The notes under the pieces are model-generated. The model did no database searches, had not been told where the DNA came from, and was given only the letters and a program-made list of their open reading frames with translations. This document shows, piece after piece, positions 33,229-43,135 of a DNA stretch of 64,000 bases (positions are counted from its first letter, which is position 1; every line of letters begins with the position of its first letter). The stretch is from Nonomuraea deserti (GTDB lineage Bacteria; Actinomycetota; Actinomycetes; Streptosporangiales; Streptosporangiaceae). Location of the stretch: NCBI RefSeq assembly GCF_004348685.1, contig NZ_SMKO01000002.1:113946-177945 (forward strand), in the 5' to 3' direction. A program made the position numbers and the translations under genes.

Positions 33229-34338
33229 ATGTGGACCAAAATCGTGCCAATTGCGGCATTCATCACCTCTGTCTCGCTCACCGGCGGGACCTCGTACGCC
33301 GCACCGACGGCACCGGTCGGCGGCGAGGCGCTCGGCAGCCATGGCCTGGTGTCGCCCGAGGGCGTCAAGAAACCTCCCAAGAGCAAGGCTACGTCGTACG
33401 TCATCGCGGACGTCACCACGGGGAACGTGCTCGCGGCGAAGGACGCCCACGGGCGTTACCTGCCCGCCAGCACGCTCAAGGCGCTGACCGCGCTCACCCT
33501 CATCCCCAAACTCGACAAGGACCGCGTGATCCGGCCGAGCCGCAACGCCTGCAACCAGGAGGGCAGCGCGGTCGGCCTGTCCGTCAAGGCGAAGTACAAG
33601 GTCGAGGACCTGTTCAGGGGCCTGATGATGTCGTCGGGCAACGACGCTGCCATGGCCCTGGCCGAGACGAACGGCGGCCTGGACAAGACCATGCGCGACA
33701 TGAACGCCGAGGCCAAGCGGCTGCAGGCGAACGACACGGTGGCCAAGACGCCCAGTGGCCTGGACAAGCCGGGGCAGAGCAGCTCGGCCTACGACCTGGC
33801 GCTGATCGCCCGCGCCGGGCTGGCCAACCCCGACTTCAAGCGCTATATCAGCACGAAGACCGCGAACTTCCCCGCGCCCAAGGGCAAGCACTACCAGATC
33901 AGCAATCACAACAAGCTGCTCTGGCGCTACAAGGGCATGATCGGCGTCAAGAACGGCTGGACCTCGAAGGCCAGGGCCAGCTTCGTCGGCGCGGCCACCC
34001 GTGGCGGCCACACGATCGTGGTGAGCATCATGCGGCACGAGGGCTTCTTCTGGGACGAAGTGGCCAAGCTGCTCGACTGGGGCTTCTCCGTGCGCGGCAA
34101 GGCGACGCCGGTCGGGAAGCTCGTCGACCCGCTCCCCGACCCGCAGGCCGCGCCCCAACCGCAGGCCTCCACGTCCGTCACGCCCGCCGCCCAGCCGGCG
34201 CTGCTGGACCGGGCCGCCTCGAAGCAGACCGACTCCACCAGGACCGTCGGGGCGCTCGTGATCGGCGGCGGGCTGCTGTTCGGCCTGATCTGGCTCGCGT
34301 ACGGGATCCGCCGCAAGCGCGGCAGGTCACGGCTCTGA
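33229..34338 (+). CDS. dacA: D-alanyl-D-alanine carboxypeptidase (PBP, S11)
   Basis: Periplasmic penicillin-binding D,D-carboxypeptidase of 369 aa that trims peptidoglycan stem peptides. A signal peptide (about 1-24, ending SYAA) precedes the catalytic domain: the SxxK tetrad in PASTLKALT (about 80-88), SxN in SSGNDAA, and VKNGWTSKA where the third motif is Lys-Asn-Gly rather than the usual KTG. A Pro/Ala-rich linker and a C-terminal helix with a RRKRGR tail anchor the protein in the membrane. Start ATG has only a weak ribosome site. It is flanked by SCO4848-like and YihY genes, a conserved actinobacterial trio. Confidence 0.9.
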   Translation: MWTKIVPIAAFITSVSLTGGTSYAAPTAPVGGEALGSHGLVSPEGVKKPPKSKATSYVIADVTTGNVLAAKDAHGRYLPASTLKALTALTLIPKLDKDRVIRPSRNACNQEGSAVGLSVKAKYKVEDLFRGLMMSSGNDAAMALAETNGGLDKTMRDMNAEAKRLQANDTVAKTPSGLDKPGQSSSAYDLALIARAGLANPDFKRYISTKTANFPAPKGKHYQISNHNKLLWRYKGMIGVKNGWTSKARASFVGAATRGGHTIVVSIMRHEGFFWDEVAKLLDWGFSVRGKATPVGKLVDPLPDPQAAPQPQASTSVTPAAQPALLDRAASKQTDSTRTVGALVIGGGLLFGLIWLAYGIRRKRGRSRL

Positions 34339-35265
34339 CGACGTGCCCGACGTGGGCACCGGCGACGGGGCCGGCGGCGGGCTGAACCCCGCCGTCGACG
34401 TCCACGCGGCGACGAACAGCACGAGCCTGGCCGAGAAGTTGATCCAGACCAGCAGGCCGACGATGACGGTGAACGCGCCGTAGACGGGGTTGCTCAGCGT
34501 ATGCCCGAGCAGCAGGGTCGCCGCCTGCTTGAGCAACCCGAACCCGATGGCGCCGAGCAGCGCGCCCTTGGCGATCGTCCGGAACGGCAGCCCCGCCTTG
34601 GCCACCCACCCGAGCAGGATCAGGAACAGCAGCCAGTCGGCGCCCACGCTCGCCACCACTCCCGCGATCCTGAGCCCGAGCGTCACCAGCACGGACGAGT
34701 CGCCGAACAGGACGTGCAGCACCCTGTCCGTGGCCGTGGTGGCGAACCCGGCCACCAGCACCGAAAGGATCATCGTCGCCCCGACGATGACGAGCGAGGC
34801 GAGGTCGCGCAGCTTGCCGGCGACGAAGCCGAGCGGTGGCGCGGTCGTCATCGACATCTCGCGCAACGCCTCGCGCAACGCGTCGAGCGCGCCGAGCCCG
34901 GCGTAGAGGAGACCGAGCAGGCCGATGATCCCGGCGGTCTCCCTGGCCTGGGCGATGCCCTCGAGGTCGAGCTGGGAGGCCAGACCGGGCAGCCGCTCGG
35001 CGATCGCCCGCTGCAGCGCGTCGCGGGTGGCGTCGCTGGTCGCCACCACGAACCCGAGCACCGCGTACGACAGCGCGAGGAGCGGGAAGAAGGACAGGAA
35101 CGCGAAGTAGGTGACCGCGCCGGCCAGCCGGTCGCCCGACTGGAGCTGGTAACGCTGCACCGCCCTGATGAGGTGGTCGATCGACGGCCGGCGGACCCGC
35201 CAGTCGTCCACCTTGCGCCGGCTCCAGGCCTTCACCGGCTCGATGCGCTCCGCCAGACTCGCCAT
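34327..35265 (-). CDS. YihY/BrkB family membrane protein
   Basis: Polytopic membrane protein of 312 aa with six hydrophobic segments. DRLAGAVTYFAFLSFFPLLALSYAV-type sequence (about 44-70) and the late NPVYGAFTVIVGLLVW stretch are diagnostic of the YihY (formerly ribonuclease BN) family; biochemical function remains unknown. The C-terminus is Pro/Ser-rich. Its end overlaps the convergent carboxypeptidase gene by 12 bp. GAGTGAG precedes the start. Confidence 0.88.
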   Translation of the reverse strand: MASLAERIEPVKAWSRRKVDDWRVRRPSIDHLIRAVQRYQLQSGDRLAGAVTYFAFLSFFPLLALSYAVLGFVVATSDATRDALQRAIAERLPGLASQLDLEGIAQARETAGIIGLLGLLYAGLGALDALREALREMSMTTAPPLGFVAGKLRDLASLVIVGATMILSVLVAGFATTATDRVLHVLFGDSSVLVTLGLRIAGVVASVGADWLLFLILLGWVAKAGLPFRTIAKGALLGAIGFGLLKQAATLLLGHTLSNPVYGAFTVIVGLLVWINFSARLVLFVAAWTSTAGFSPPPAPSPVPTSGTSSEP

Positions 35266-35429
35266 CTCACTCTCATTCCCTGGACGATCAGCCTCTCACG
35301 GCAGTGCCCGCCGCGGTGCCCCCCGCACTGCCCGGCTGGACCTCCTCTGAGCAGGGCAGAATCCAGGACAGGCGATCTTCGTGAGCCCTAGCCTGTGCAG
35401 TCAGGACCGACCCAGGAGGCGCCACGCCC

Positions 35430-36620
35430 ATGGCCGAAATCAGCACCGGGCAGATGGTCAGGCTCCAGCGCGAACGAAGGGGCATGAGCACCACCGCGCT
35501 GGCGACCCAGTCCGGCTGCACCGCCAGGCACATCGAGCTGATCGAACACGGCAAACGCACCCCGTCACTCCCCCTCCTGCGGGAGATCGCCAAGGTGCTC
35601 GGCGTACGCACCACGGTCCTTTTAGGAGAGACGCCGCGCGACTCCCACGAGCCCAGCCGCCCGCAGATCCGCGACATCGAACGTGCCCTGTTCACCTGCC
35701 GCACGCTGACCCCCGACCTCGAACCGCCCGACGCCGAGCAGCTCACCGAGCGCGTCGCGGCGGCCCGCAACGCCTGGTTCGCCTCGACCCGCCGCTACTC
35801 GATCCTGATGGCGGCCCTGCCCTCGCTCGTCTCCGACGCCGAGAACCTCGCGCTCGAACGCACCCCGGGCTCCTACAGCGTCGCCACCGACGCGTACCTG
35901 CTGGCCCGAGGCGTGCTCAAACATCTGGGCCGGGTGGACCTCGCCCACCTCGCCGCCGATCGGGCCATGCGCTTCGCCGAGGAGTCGGCCGATCCGCTGA
36001 TGACGGCGTGGGCGTACTGGAGCCTGGGGCAGTCGATGTTGTCCGACGACATGCACCAGATCGCGTACGACGTCGCCCGGCGGGGCCTCGAAGTGCTCGA
36101 ACCCCACGTCGCCGACGGCGACGACCGCCACAGGAAGGCACTCGGCGCGCTGCACCTGCTCGCCGCCGTCGGCGCGGCCCGCTCGGGCGACGACGACGAG
36201 GCCAGGGAACGGCTGCGCGGTCCCGCCACGCAGCTCGCGGAGCGGGTCCACGAGAGGTCGGACGGCTACGACCTGGCCTTCTTCGGGCCCACCAACGTCG
36301 CCATCCACATGGCCAGCATCGAGAACGACGCCGGCCGCCCCGACGCCGTGCTGCGCATCGCCGACGACATCGACCTGCGCCGCACGCCGTCCATCGAGCG
36401 GCGGACCACCCACCTCGGCCACGTGGCCCGCGCCTGCGAGGACCTCGGCGACGACGCCGCCAGCCTGCTCCACCTGCTGCGCCTCGAGCGGGAGAGCCCC
36501 GAGGAGCTCGACCACAAGCCGCTGCTGAGAGAGATGGTCCGGGCGCTGGCACGGCGGGCGCGGCCCTCGTGGGCGCCGGAGGTCCGGTTCCTGGCCGAGC
36601 GGCACGGAATCCTGATCTGA
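35430..36620 (+). CDS. XRE-type HTH regulator with TPR-like sensor region
   Basis: A 396-residue regulator. Residues 6-66 are an XRE helix-turn-helix (QMVRLQRERRGMSTTALATQSGC, ARHIELIEHGKRTPS). The remaining 320 residues are helical with repeated short amphipathic helices rich in Ala/Leu, as in the TPR-like regions of actinobacterial regulators that sense peptides or partner proteins. AGGAGG lies 10 nt before the ATG. A pair of CGAACT-containing dyads and a small gene follow, a common layout in which such regulators control a neighbouring small protein. Confidence 0.87.
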   Translation: MAEISTGQMVRLQRERRGMSTTALATQSGCTARHIELIEHGKRTPSLPLLREIAKVLGVRTTVLLGETPRDSHEPSRPQIRDIERALFTCRTLTPDLEPPDAEQLTERVAAARNAWFASTRRYSILMAALPSLVSDAENLALERTPGSYSVATDAYLLARGVLKHLGRVDLAHLAADRAMRFAEESADPLMTAWAYWSLGQSMLSDDMHQIAYDVARRGLEVLEPHVADGDDRHRKALGALHLLAAVGAARSGDDDEARERLRGPATQLAERVHERSDGYDLAFFGPTNVAIHMASIENDAGRPDAVLRIADDIDLRRTPSIERRTTHLGHVARACEDLGDDAASLLHLLRLERESPEELDHKPLLREMVRALARRARPSWAPEVRFLAERHGILI

Positions 36621-36624
36621 GGAA

Positions 36625-36675
36625 CGAACTCTGAGTTCGGTCCATGCGAACTGGGAGATCCTTCGCCTCAGTTCG
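36625..36675. promoter_or_regulatory. Two CGAACT dyads between XRE regulator and small gene
   Basis: CGAACTC-T-GAGTTCG (36625-36639) is a perfect 7 bp dyad; a second dyad, CGAACTG (36647-36653) with CAGTTCG (36669-36675), shares the half-site. Placement upstream of the small gene makes them candidate XRE operators, though the first could also act as a terminator stem. Confidence 0.55.
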
Positions 36676-36709
36676 TCACCGTGCGGCGTCCGGATGCCAC
36701 TCTGCGTTC

Positions 36710-36904
36710 ATGACCTCAGCGCCGAGTGCCGATCTCGTCATGGAAAAGCTGCTCCAGGAGGCGGTGCGCGAGTTTCCCGGCTGGGATTTCGACCGCGACC
36801 CCTCCGGCTGGACGGCCGTCCGCGGCGAGACGCGGTTCACCCGGCCGAGCCTGGCCGCCCTGCGGGCGCTGCTGCGGGTGCACCGGGTCGTGCGGCGCGG
36901 CTGA
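36710..36904 (+). CDS. Small hypothetical protein next to XRE regulator
   Basis: A 64-residue protein of unknown function with a Trp-rich middle (FPGWDFDRDPSGW) and a basic amphipathic C-terminal helix rich in Leu/Arg. Codon bias is actinobacterial from the ATG at 36710 onward and poor before it, which favours this start, although no clear ribosome site is seen. It probably forms a unit with the XRE regulator 90 bp upstream (inference from position and the dyads between them). Confidence 0.6.
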   Translation: MTSAPSADLVMEKLLQEAVREFPGWDFDRDPSGWTAVRGETRFTRPSLAALRALLRVHRVVRRG

Positions 36905-36927
36905 CCCCCGCGCGCCAGGTCGTTCAC

Positions 36928-36945
36928 GCCTCCCATGGGAGAGGC
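36928..36945 (+). terminator. Short hairpin after the small gene
   Basis: The palindrome TCCCATGGGA (36931-36940) is extended by GCC / GGC with a 2 nt bulge. It lies 24 bp after the small gene's stop and before arcA. Confidence 0.35.
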
Positions 36946-37069
36946 AGGAAATCTCCAAGGCACTTCGCGGCGCGGTTGGCCGGTGACCCGGACGGGGATG
37001 TTCGGGAGCCCGACCCGGCGTTCACGCGGGGTTCGGCGGGTTCGCTGATCACCGTCCGAGGAGATCACC

Positions 37070-38329
37070 ATGAACGATCAGCGGTTCGGCGTCCACTCCG
37101 AGGTGGGCACGCTGCGCAAGGTCATCGTGCACCGGCCGGAGCTCAGCCTCAGGCGGCTCACCCCGTCCAACAGCGACCAGCTGCTGTTCGACGACATCCT
37201 CTGGGTCGAGCAGGCGCAGCGGGAGCACGACGCGTTCGTGGCCCTGATGCGCGAGCGCGGCATCGAGGTCTATTACCACCAGCAGTTGCTGGCCGAGGCC
37301 CTCGACACGAGCTTCGACGCCAAGTGGCACGCCATCGAGGAGACCGTCACCCACCTGACGGTGGGCCCGATCCTCGTCGACCCCGTCAGGGAGACCCTCG
37401 CCGGGTGGAGCGGCGACAGGCTCGCCGCCCATCTGATCGGCGGCCTGACCAAGGAGGAGTTCGGGACGGCCGCGCTGGAGCATTCCTCGCTGGTCGCAGC
37501 GGCGGGCGAGAGCGGGGAGTTCATCCTGCCGCCGCTGCCCAACTCGCTCTACCAGCGCGACCCCTCGGCCTGGTTGTACGGCGGCGTCTCGCTGAACCCG
37601 ATGTTCTTCCACGTCCGGCTGCTGGAGACGATGAACCAGTCCACGATCTACCACCACCATCCGATGTTCGCGCGGCGGGACTTCGGCTTCTGGTATCCGT
37701 TCGCGGGCGACGACCAGCGCTTCGACGAGGAGGACTACGGCACGGCGGCGATGGAGGGCGGCGACATGATGCCCATCGGCAACAGGACGGTGGCCGTCGG
37801 CATCAGCCAGCGCACCACCACGCGCACCATCGAGCACCTGGCGCTGTCGTTGTTCGCGGCGGAGGTGGCCGAGCGGGTCATCGCGGTCCACGTGCCGAAG
37901 AGCCGGTCGTACATGCACCTGGACACCGTCTTCACGCTGCTCGACGTCGACAAGGCCACGGCGTATCCGCCGTTCCTCGAGTCGGCGACCACCTACTCGC
38001 TGCGGCCGGGCGACAAGCCGGGCACCCTCGACGTGCGCCGCGACACCGGCTTCGTGGGCGCGCTGGAGGAGTCGCTGGGCCTGGCCCGCCTGGACGTCAT
38101 CCCCACCGGCGGCGACGACCACCAGCGGGCCCGCGAGCAGTGGGACTCGGGCAACAACTTCTTCGCCCTGGCCCCCGGGGTCGTGGTCGGCTACCGCAAG
38201 AACCAGTTCACCAACCGCAAGCTGCGCGAGCACGGCGTCGAGGTCATCGAGATCGACGGTTTCGAGCTGGGCAAGGGCCGTGGGGGCGCGCGCTGCATGA
38301 CCTGCCCCATCCTGCGCGACGACGTCTGA
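37070..38329 (+). CDS. arcA: Arginine deiminase
   Basis: Hydrolyses arginine to citrulline and ammonia; 419 aa, normal for the family. [19 protein letters not shown] opens the pentein fold; the substrate loop [11 protein letters not shown], the acid/guanidinium-binding [10 protein letters not shown] and [12 protein letters not shown] with the catalytic His are present; the nucleophile is Cys409 in RCMTCPI near the C-terminus. GAGGAG precedes the ATG. No ornithine carbamoyltransferase or carbamate kinase is adjacent, so the full ADI energy pathway is not encoded locally; nitrogen scavenging or citrulline supply is possible. Confidence 0.95.
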   Translation: MNDQRFGVHSEVGTLRKVIVHRPELSLRRLTPSNSDQLLFDDILWVEQAQREHDAFVALMRERGIEVYYHQQLLAEALDTSFDAKWHAIEETVTHLTVGPILVDPVRETLAGWSGDRLAAHLIGGLTKEEFGTAALEHSSLVAAAGESGEFILPPLPNSLYQRDPSAWLYGGVSLNPMFFHVRLLETMNQSTIYHHHPMFARRDFGFWYPFAGDDQRFDEEDYGTAAMEGGDMMPIGNRTVAVGISQRTTTRTIEHLALSLFAAEVAERVIAVHVPKSRSYMHLDTVFTLLDVDKATAYPPFLESATTYSLRPGDKPGTLDVRRDTGFVGALEESLGLARLDVIPTGGDDHQRAREQWDSGNNFFALAPGVVVGYRKNQFTNRKLREHGVEVIEIDGFELGKGRGGARCMTCPILRDDV

Positions 38330-38332
38330 GGA

Positions 38333-38352
38333 CCCGCCGCACCCCCGGCGGG
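38333..38352. terminator. Hairpin between convergent arcA and trpS
   Basis: CCCGCCG (38333-38339) pairs with CGGCGGG (38346-38352) around a 6 nt loop, directly after the arcA stop and before the trpS stop. Confidence 0.6.
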
Positions 38353-38373
38353 CCTGTCGTCGTGGAGCCGTCC

Positions 38374-39378
38374 CTACAGCGTGGGCAGGAAGCCGACCCG
38401 GTCGCGGACCTGGGCCATCGTCTCCCTGGCCACCGCCGACGCGCGCTCGGCGCCGATCGCGAGCATCCGGTCGAGCTCCTTCTCGTCGGACAGCAGCTTC
38501 TCCGTGCGCTCCCTGATCGGGGAGAACGCCTCCACGACCGCCTCGGCCACGTCCTTCTTGAACGTGCCGTAGCCCTGCCCTTCGTAGCGGGCCACCAGGT
38601 CGGGGATGGACGTGCCGGTCAGCGCCGACTGGATGCGCAGCAGGTTGCTGATGCCCGGTTTGTTCTCCTCGTCGAACAGGACCTCCGAGCCGGTGTCGGT
38701 CACCGCGCGCATGACCTTCTTGCGCAGCGGGCCGGGCTGCTCCAGGACGTCGAGGATGCCGGCCGGGCTGGAGGACGACTTGGACATCTTCGCCGTCGGC
38801 TCCTGCAGGTCGGTGATCTTCTCGACCTCCTTCAGGATGTACGGCTCCGGCAGCGTGAACGTCTCGCCGTAACGGTGGTTGAAGCGCCCGCCCAGGTCGC
38901 GGGTGAGCTCGAGATGCTGCTTCTGGTCGGCTCCCACCGGGACCCGGTTGGCCTGGTAGAGCAGGATGTCGGCCGCCTGCAGGATCGGGTAGGTGAACAG
39001 GCCGACGCTGGCGGCGCTCTCCCCGAACTTGGCGGACTTGTCCTTGAACTGGGTCATCCTGGCCGCCTCGCCCATCCCGGTGAGGCAGTTCAGGATCCAG
39101 GCGAGCTCGCTGTGCTCGCGCACGTGCGACTGCACGAAGATGGTCGACCGCTCGGGATCGAGGCCTGCGGCGAAGAGTTGCGCGGCGGCCACGCGGCTGC
39201 GGCGGCGCAGCGCGTCGGGCTCGGTCGGCACGGTGATCGCGTGGAGATCGACCACGCAGTAGAACGCGTCGTGGGTCTCCTGCAAGGTGACCCACTGGCG
39301 GACCGCACCCAGGTAGTTGCCCAGGTGGAAGGAGTCCGCTGTGGGCTGGATGCCGGAGAGTACACGAGGTCTGGCCAT
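38374..39378 (-). CDS. trpS: Tryptophanyl-tRNA synthetase
   Basis: Class Ic aminoacyl-tRNA synthetase of 334 aa charging tRNA-Trp. The ATP-binding signatures are SFHLGNYLG (HIGH region, about 16-24) and [10 protein letters not shown] (KMSKS, about 195-204); GIQPTADS at the start is diagnostic. ATG at 39378; no good ribosome site is visible, and a TTG three codons earlier is possible. It lies 14 bp after the CBS-domain membrane protein gene and is probably co-transcribed with it. Confidence 0.96.
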   Translation of the reverse strand: MARPRVLSGIQPTADSFHLGNYLGAVRQWVTLQETHDAFYCVVDLHAITVPTEPDALRRRSRVAAAQLFAAGLDPERSTIFVQSHVREHSELAWILNCLTGMGEAARMTQFKDKSAKFGESAASVGLFTYPILQAADILLYQANRVPVGADQKQHLELTRDLGGRFNHRYGETFTLPEPYILKEVEKITDLQEPTAKMSKSSSSPAGILDVLEQPGPLRKKVMRAVTDTGSEVLFDEENKPGISNLLRIQSALTGTSIPDLVARYEGQGYGTFKKDVAEAVVEAFSPIRERTEKLLSDEKELDRMLAIGAERASAVARETMAQVRDRVGFLPTL

Positions 39379-39392
39379 AGCAGGCAATTGTG

Positions 39393-40706
39393 TCAGGAAT
39401 CCTGGTCGGGCGGCGACTCGACGACCGGACGGCGTTTCACCCGTACCCTGGCGATACGGCGGCCGTCGAGCTCGGTGACGCTCATCTCGAAGCCCAGCAC
39501 CTCCACCTTCTCCCCGACGACGGGCACGTGCCCCAGCATGGCCATGACGAACCCGGCCAGCGTCTCGTAGGGGCCGTCCGGCAGCCGGATGCCGGTCTCG
39601 GTGGCGAAGTCGTTGAGGTTCGTCAGGCCGTCGATCTCGATCTCGCCCGCGGGCAGGACCACGACGTCGGCCTCCAGGTCGTATTCGTCCCTGATGTCCC
39701 CGATCAGCTCCTCGACGAGGTCCTCCAGGGTGACGATGCCCGCCGTGCCTCCGTACTCGTCCACCACGATGGCCAGGTGCTGGCCCTCCGCGCGCATCTC
39801 GTTGAGCGTGGTGAGCAGCCGCTTGGACGCGGGCACGAACTTGGCCGTCCTGATCGGCACGACCGCGCTGATCGGATCGCTCCGCCCGGCCAGCTCGGGA
39901 TCGAGCAGGTCACGCACGTGCACGAACCCGACCACCTCGTCGTACGACTCGCGGTAGACGGGGAAGCGCGAGTGCGGGAGCGTGGCGGCCAGGCGGGCGG
40001 CGTCGTCCAGCGGCGTGTCCGCCTCCATGAACTCCACCTCCGTACGCGGCAGCATCACCTCCCTGAGCTGCCGCTTGCCCGCGGCGAACACCTCCGCGAT
40101 CAGCTTGCGCTCGTCGGCGGTCAGGTCGGTGTGGCCGACCACCATCTCGCGCAGTTCTTCGGTGGTGACCTCCTCCCTGTCGGCCTTCGGGTTGCCTCCG
40201 AGCAGCCGGACCACGCCGTCGGTGGACTTGGACAGCGCCCAGATGATCGGGCGCGACAGGGCGGCGAGCCGGTCGAGGAACGGCGCCACGTACAACGAGA
40301 GCCCCTCGGCCCGCTGCAGCGCCAGCCGCTTGGGCGCCAGCTCCCCCAGCACGAGCGACACGTACGAGATGGCCAGCGTCACCAGCACGAGCGACATGAC
40401 CGGGGCGACGGCCCCGGGCACCCGCCACGCTTCGAGCACGGGCACGAACTGGGCGGCCAGCCGGTCGGCGCCGAACGCGGCCGACAGCATGGTGGCCACC
40501 GTCACGCCGATCTGCACGGCGGACAGGAAACGGTTGGGATCGCGGGCGAGCTTGGCCACACGCTCGCCCCTGCGGCCCCGCTGTGAGATCTGGCGTACCT
40601 GGCTGTCCCTCAGGGACACCATCGCCATCTCGGCGGCGGCGAAGAAGCCACCGATCAGAATGAAGAGCAGAACCAGGGCGATGTTGGCCGCGACGGTGTC
40701 AAACAT
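39393..40706 (-). CDS. CNNM/CorC-type membrane protein with CBS pair and transporter-associated domain
   Basis: A 437 aa protein of the HlyC/CorC (CNNM) family. The N-terminal DUF21 domain (about 1-190) has three or four membrane helices with [11 protein letters not shown]; a CBS pair follows (about 210-340, [21 protein letters not shown] and [20 protein letters not shown]); the CorC_HlyC domain closes the protein (about 350-430). Family members are linked to magnesium or cobalt efflux and bind ATP in the CBS pair. Divergent from galE, upstream of trpS. Confidence 0.9.
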   Translation of the reverse strand: MFDTVAANIALVLLFILIGGFFAAAEMAMVSLRDSQVRQISQRGRRGERVAKLARDPNRFLSAVQIGVTVATMLSAAFGADRLAAQFVPVLEAWRVPGAVAPVMSLVLVTLAISYVSLVLGELAPKRLALQRAEGLSLYVAPFLDRLAALSRPIIWALSKSTDGVVRLLGGNPKADREEVTTEELREMVVGHTDLTADERKLIAEVFAAGKRQLREVMLPRTEVEFMEADTPLDDAARLAATLPHSRFPVYRESYDEVVGFVHVRDLLDPELAGRSDPISAVVPIRTAKFVPASKRLLTTLNEMRAEGQHLAIVVDEYGGTAGIVTLEDLVEELIGDIRDEYDLEADVVVLPAGEIEIDGLTNLNDFATETGIRLPDGPYETLAGFVMAMLGHVPVVGEKVEVLGFEMSVTELDGRRIARVRVKRRPVVESPPDQDS

Positions 40707-40766
40707 GGTGGTTGGCAGCGTACTCGGCCACTTTCCCGCGTATGCTGAACGGCAAGCCGTACAAAA

Positions 40767-40780
40767 TCAAACATATTTGA
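40767..40780. promoter_or_regulatory. AT-rich dyad upstream of galE
   Basis: TCAAA-CATA-TTTGA ends 3 bp before the galE ribosome site (AGGAG, 40783-40787) in an AT-rich patch. It may be an operator or part of a -10 region. Confidence 0.4.
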
Positions 40781-40792
40781 ACAGGAGTGAAC

Positions 40793-41743
40793 ATGAGGCT
40801 GCTGGTCACGGGGGGTGCCGGATACGTCGGCAGCGTCGTCGCGGCGCAGCTCGTCGAGGCGGGCCACGAGGTGACCGTACTCGACGACCTGTCGACCGGG
40901 CACGAGGACGCGGTGCCGGAAGGCGCCCGATTCGTCCGGGCGGACATCGCCCACGCGCACGACGCGCTCGACGGCGCCGAGGCGGTGCTGCACTTCGCGG
41001 CCAAGTCGCTGGTCGGCGAGTCGGTGGCCAAGCCCGGGCTCTACTGGGCCAACAACCTCGGCGGCACTCTGGCCCTGCTCGACGCCATGCGGGACAGGGG
41101 CGTGGAAAGGATCGTGTTCTCCTCGACCGCGGCCACGTACGGCGAGCCCGAGCGCTCTCCCATCCAGGAGAGCGACCCGACGCGCCCGACCAACCCCTAC
41201 GGCGCCTCCAAGCTGGCCGTCGACACCGCGCTGACCGCGTTCGCGGAGGTGCGCGGCCTGGGCGCGGTGAGCCTGCGCTACTTCAACGTGGCCGGCGCCC
41301 ACGGCCGCTACCGCGAGCGGCACACGGTCGAGACCCACCTCATCCCCAACGTCCTGAAGGTCGCGACCGGCGAGCGCGACTCCGTGAGCGTGTTCGGTTC
41401 CGACTACCCGACGCCCGACGGCACCTGCGTGCGCGACTACATCCACGTGTCCGACCTGGCCAGGGCGCACCTGCTGGCGCTCGGCGCGATCACGCCGGGC
41501 GAGCACAAGATCTACAACCTGGGCAGCGGCACCGGCTTCAGCGTCCAGGAGGTGATCTCGGTCTGCCGCGAGGTCACCGGCCACGAGATCCCCGTCGTCG
41601 TCGGCGACCGCCGGCCCGGCGATCCGGCCGTGCTGGTCGCCTCGTCCGCGAAGATCCAGCGCGAGCTGGGCTGGAAGGCCGAGCGGGCGGCGTTGGGCGA
41701 CATCGTCTCCGATGCCTGGAGAGCGCTTTCGCGAAACACCTGA
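40793..41743 (+). CDS. galE: UDP-glucose 4-epimerase
   Basis: NAD-dependent epimerase of 316 aa interconverting UDP-glucose and UDP-galactose, supplying galactose residues for the cell envelope. Rossmann motif [10 protein letters not shown] (about 5-14), catalytic SSTAATYG with the Ser/Thr, YGASK with Tyr and Lys, RYFNVAGA and the [10 protein letters not shown] region are all present. The ATG at 40793 has AGGAG 5 nt upstream; an in-frame GTG at 40787 overlaps that site and is not preferred. Confidence 0.93.
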   Translation: MRLLVTGGAGYVGSVVAAQLVEAGHEVTVLDDLSTGHEDAVPEGARFVRADIAHAHDALDGAEAVLHFAAKSLVGESVAKPGLYWANNLGGTLALLDAMRDRGVERIVFSSTAATYGEPERSPIQESDPTRPTNPYGASKLAVDTALTAFAEVRGLGAVSLRYFNVAGAHGRYRERHTVETHLIPNVLKVATGERDSVSVFGSDYPTPDGTCVRDYIHVSDLARAHLLALGAITPGEHKIYNLGSGTGFSVQEVISVCREVTGHEIPVVVGDRRPGDPAVLVASSAKIQRELGWKAERAALGDIVSDAWRALSRNT

Positions 41744-41759
41744 TACGGAGGCGCGATTT

Positions 41760-41978
41760 GTGCTGGGATACCGAAACGTGAGGAGCTTTTCACCAAGGGT
41801 CACGAAGCTGCTCTACGGTGCCCTCGTCGTGGCGGGCAGCCTGATGGCCGCCGCCGGCGTGTTGTTCGCGACGTCGCAGCCGGCGCCCGCCCTGCAGCCC
41901 ACGCCGGCGATCCTGCCCGTGCCGTCGATCCAGTCCGTGCCCGCCGCACCCATCGTGCCCACCGCGGCCTGCCCGTAG
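41760..41978 (+). CDS. Small membrane-anchored Pro/Ala-rich protein
   Basis: A 72-residue hypothetical protein. A basic N-terminus (about 1-20) precedes one hydrophobic helix (about 21-41, from LLYGALVV to VLFATS), and the exposed tail is a Pro/Ala/Val-rich repeat-like sequence ending in AACP. It could be a secreted peptide with an uncleaved anchor. The GTG at 41760 has GGAGG 8 nt upstream; an internal GTG at 41779 is an alternative. It follows galE by 16 bp and may be co-transcribed. No family recognised. Confidence 0.6.
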   Translation: MLGYRNVRSFSPRVTKLLYGALVVAGSLMAAAGVLFATSQPAPALQPTPAILPVPSIQSVPAAPIVPTAACP

Positions 41979-42006
41979 CCGGGGCGGGCCCCGGCCTGAA
42001 CGCGAA

Positions 42007-42039
42007 CGCGCGCCCTCGTTGCGACGAGGACGCGCGTTT
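42007..42039 (+). terminator. Intrinsic terminator after galE unit
   Basis: CGCGCG-C-CCTCGT (42007-42019) pairs with ACGAGG-A-CGCGCG (42024-42036) around TGCG and is followed by TTTC. It lies between the small gene and the convergent mdh. Confidence 0.75.
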
Positions 42040-42046
42040 CTCGCGT

Positions 42047-42088
42047 GATCAGGCTCGCACGATCAGGCCCGCACGATCAGGCCCGTGC
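42047..42088. repeat. 14 bp tandem repeat, three copies
   Basis: GATCAGGCTCGCAC, GATCAGGCCCGCAC and GATCAGGCCCGTGC follow each other at 42047, 42061 and 42075, directly downstream of the mdh stop. Non-coding; origin by slippage is likely. Confidence 0.85.
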
Positions 42089-42090
42089 GC

Positions 42091-43086
<996 letters not shown>

Positions 43087-43135
43087 CTAACTCGCAGGAC
43101 GATTCGTTGACCTTCGGGATGTTACCCGCACGTCA

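Noticed and set aside
42047..42088. 14 bp tandem repeats considered as a CRISPR or iteron array
   Set aside because: Units are contiguous without spacers, only three copies, and no replication or cas gene is nearby.
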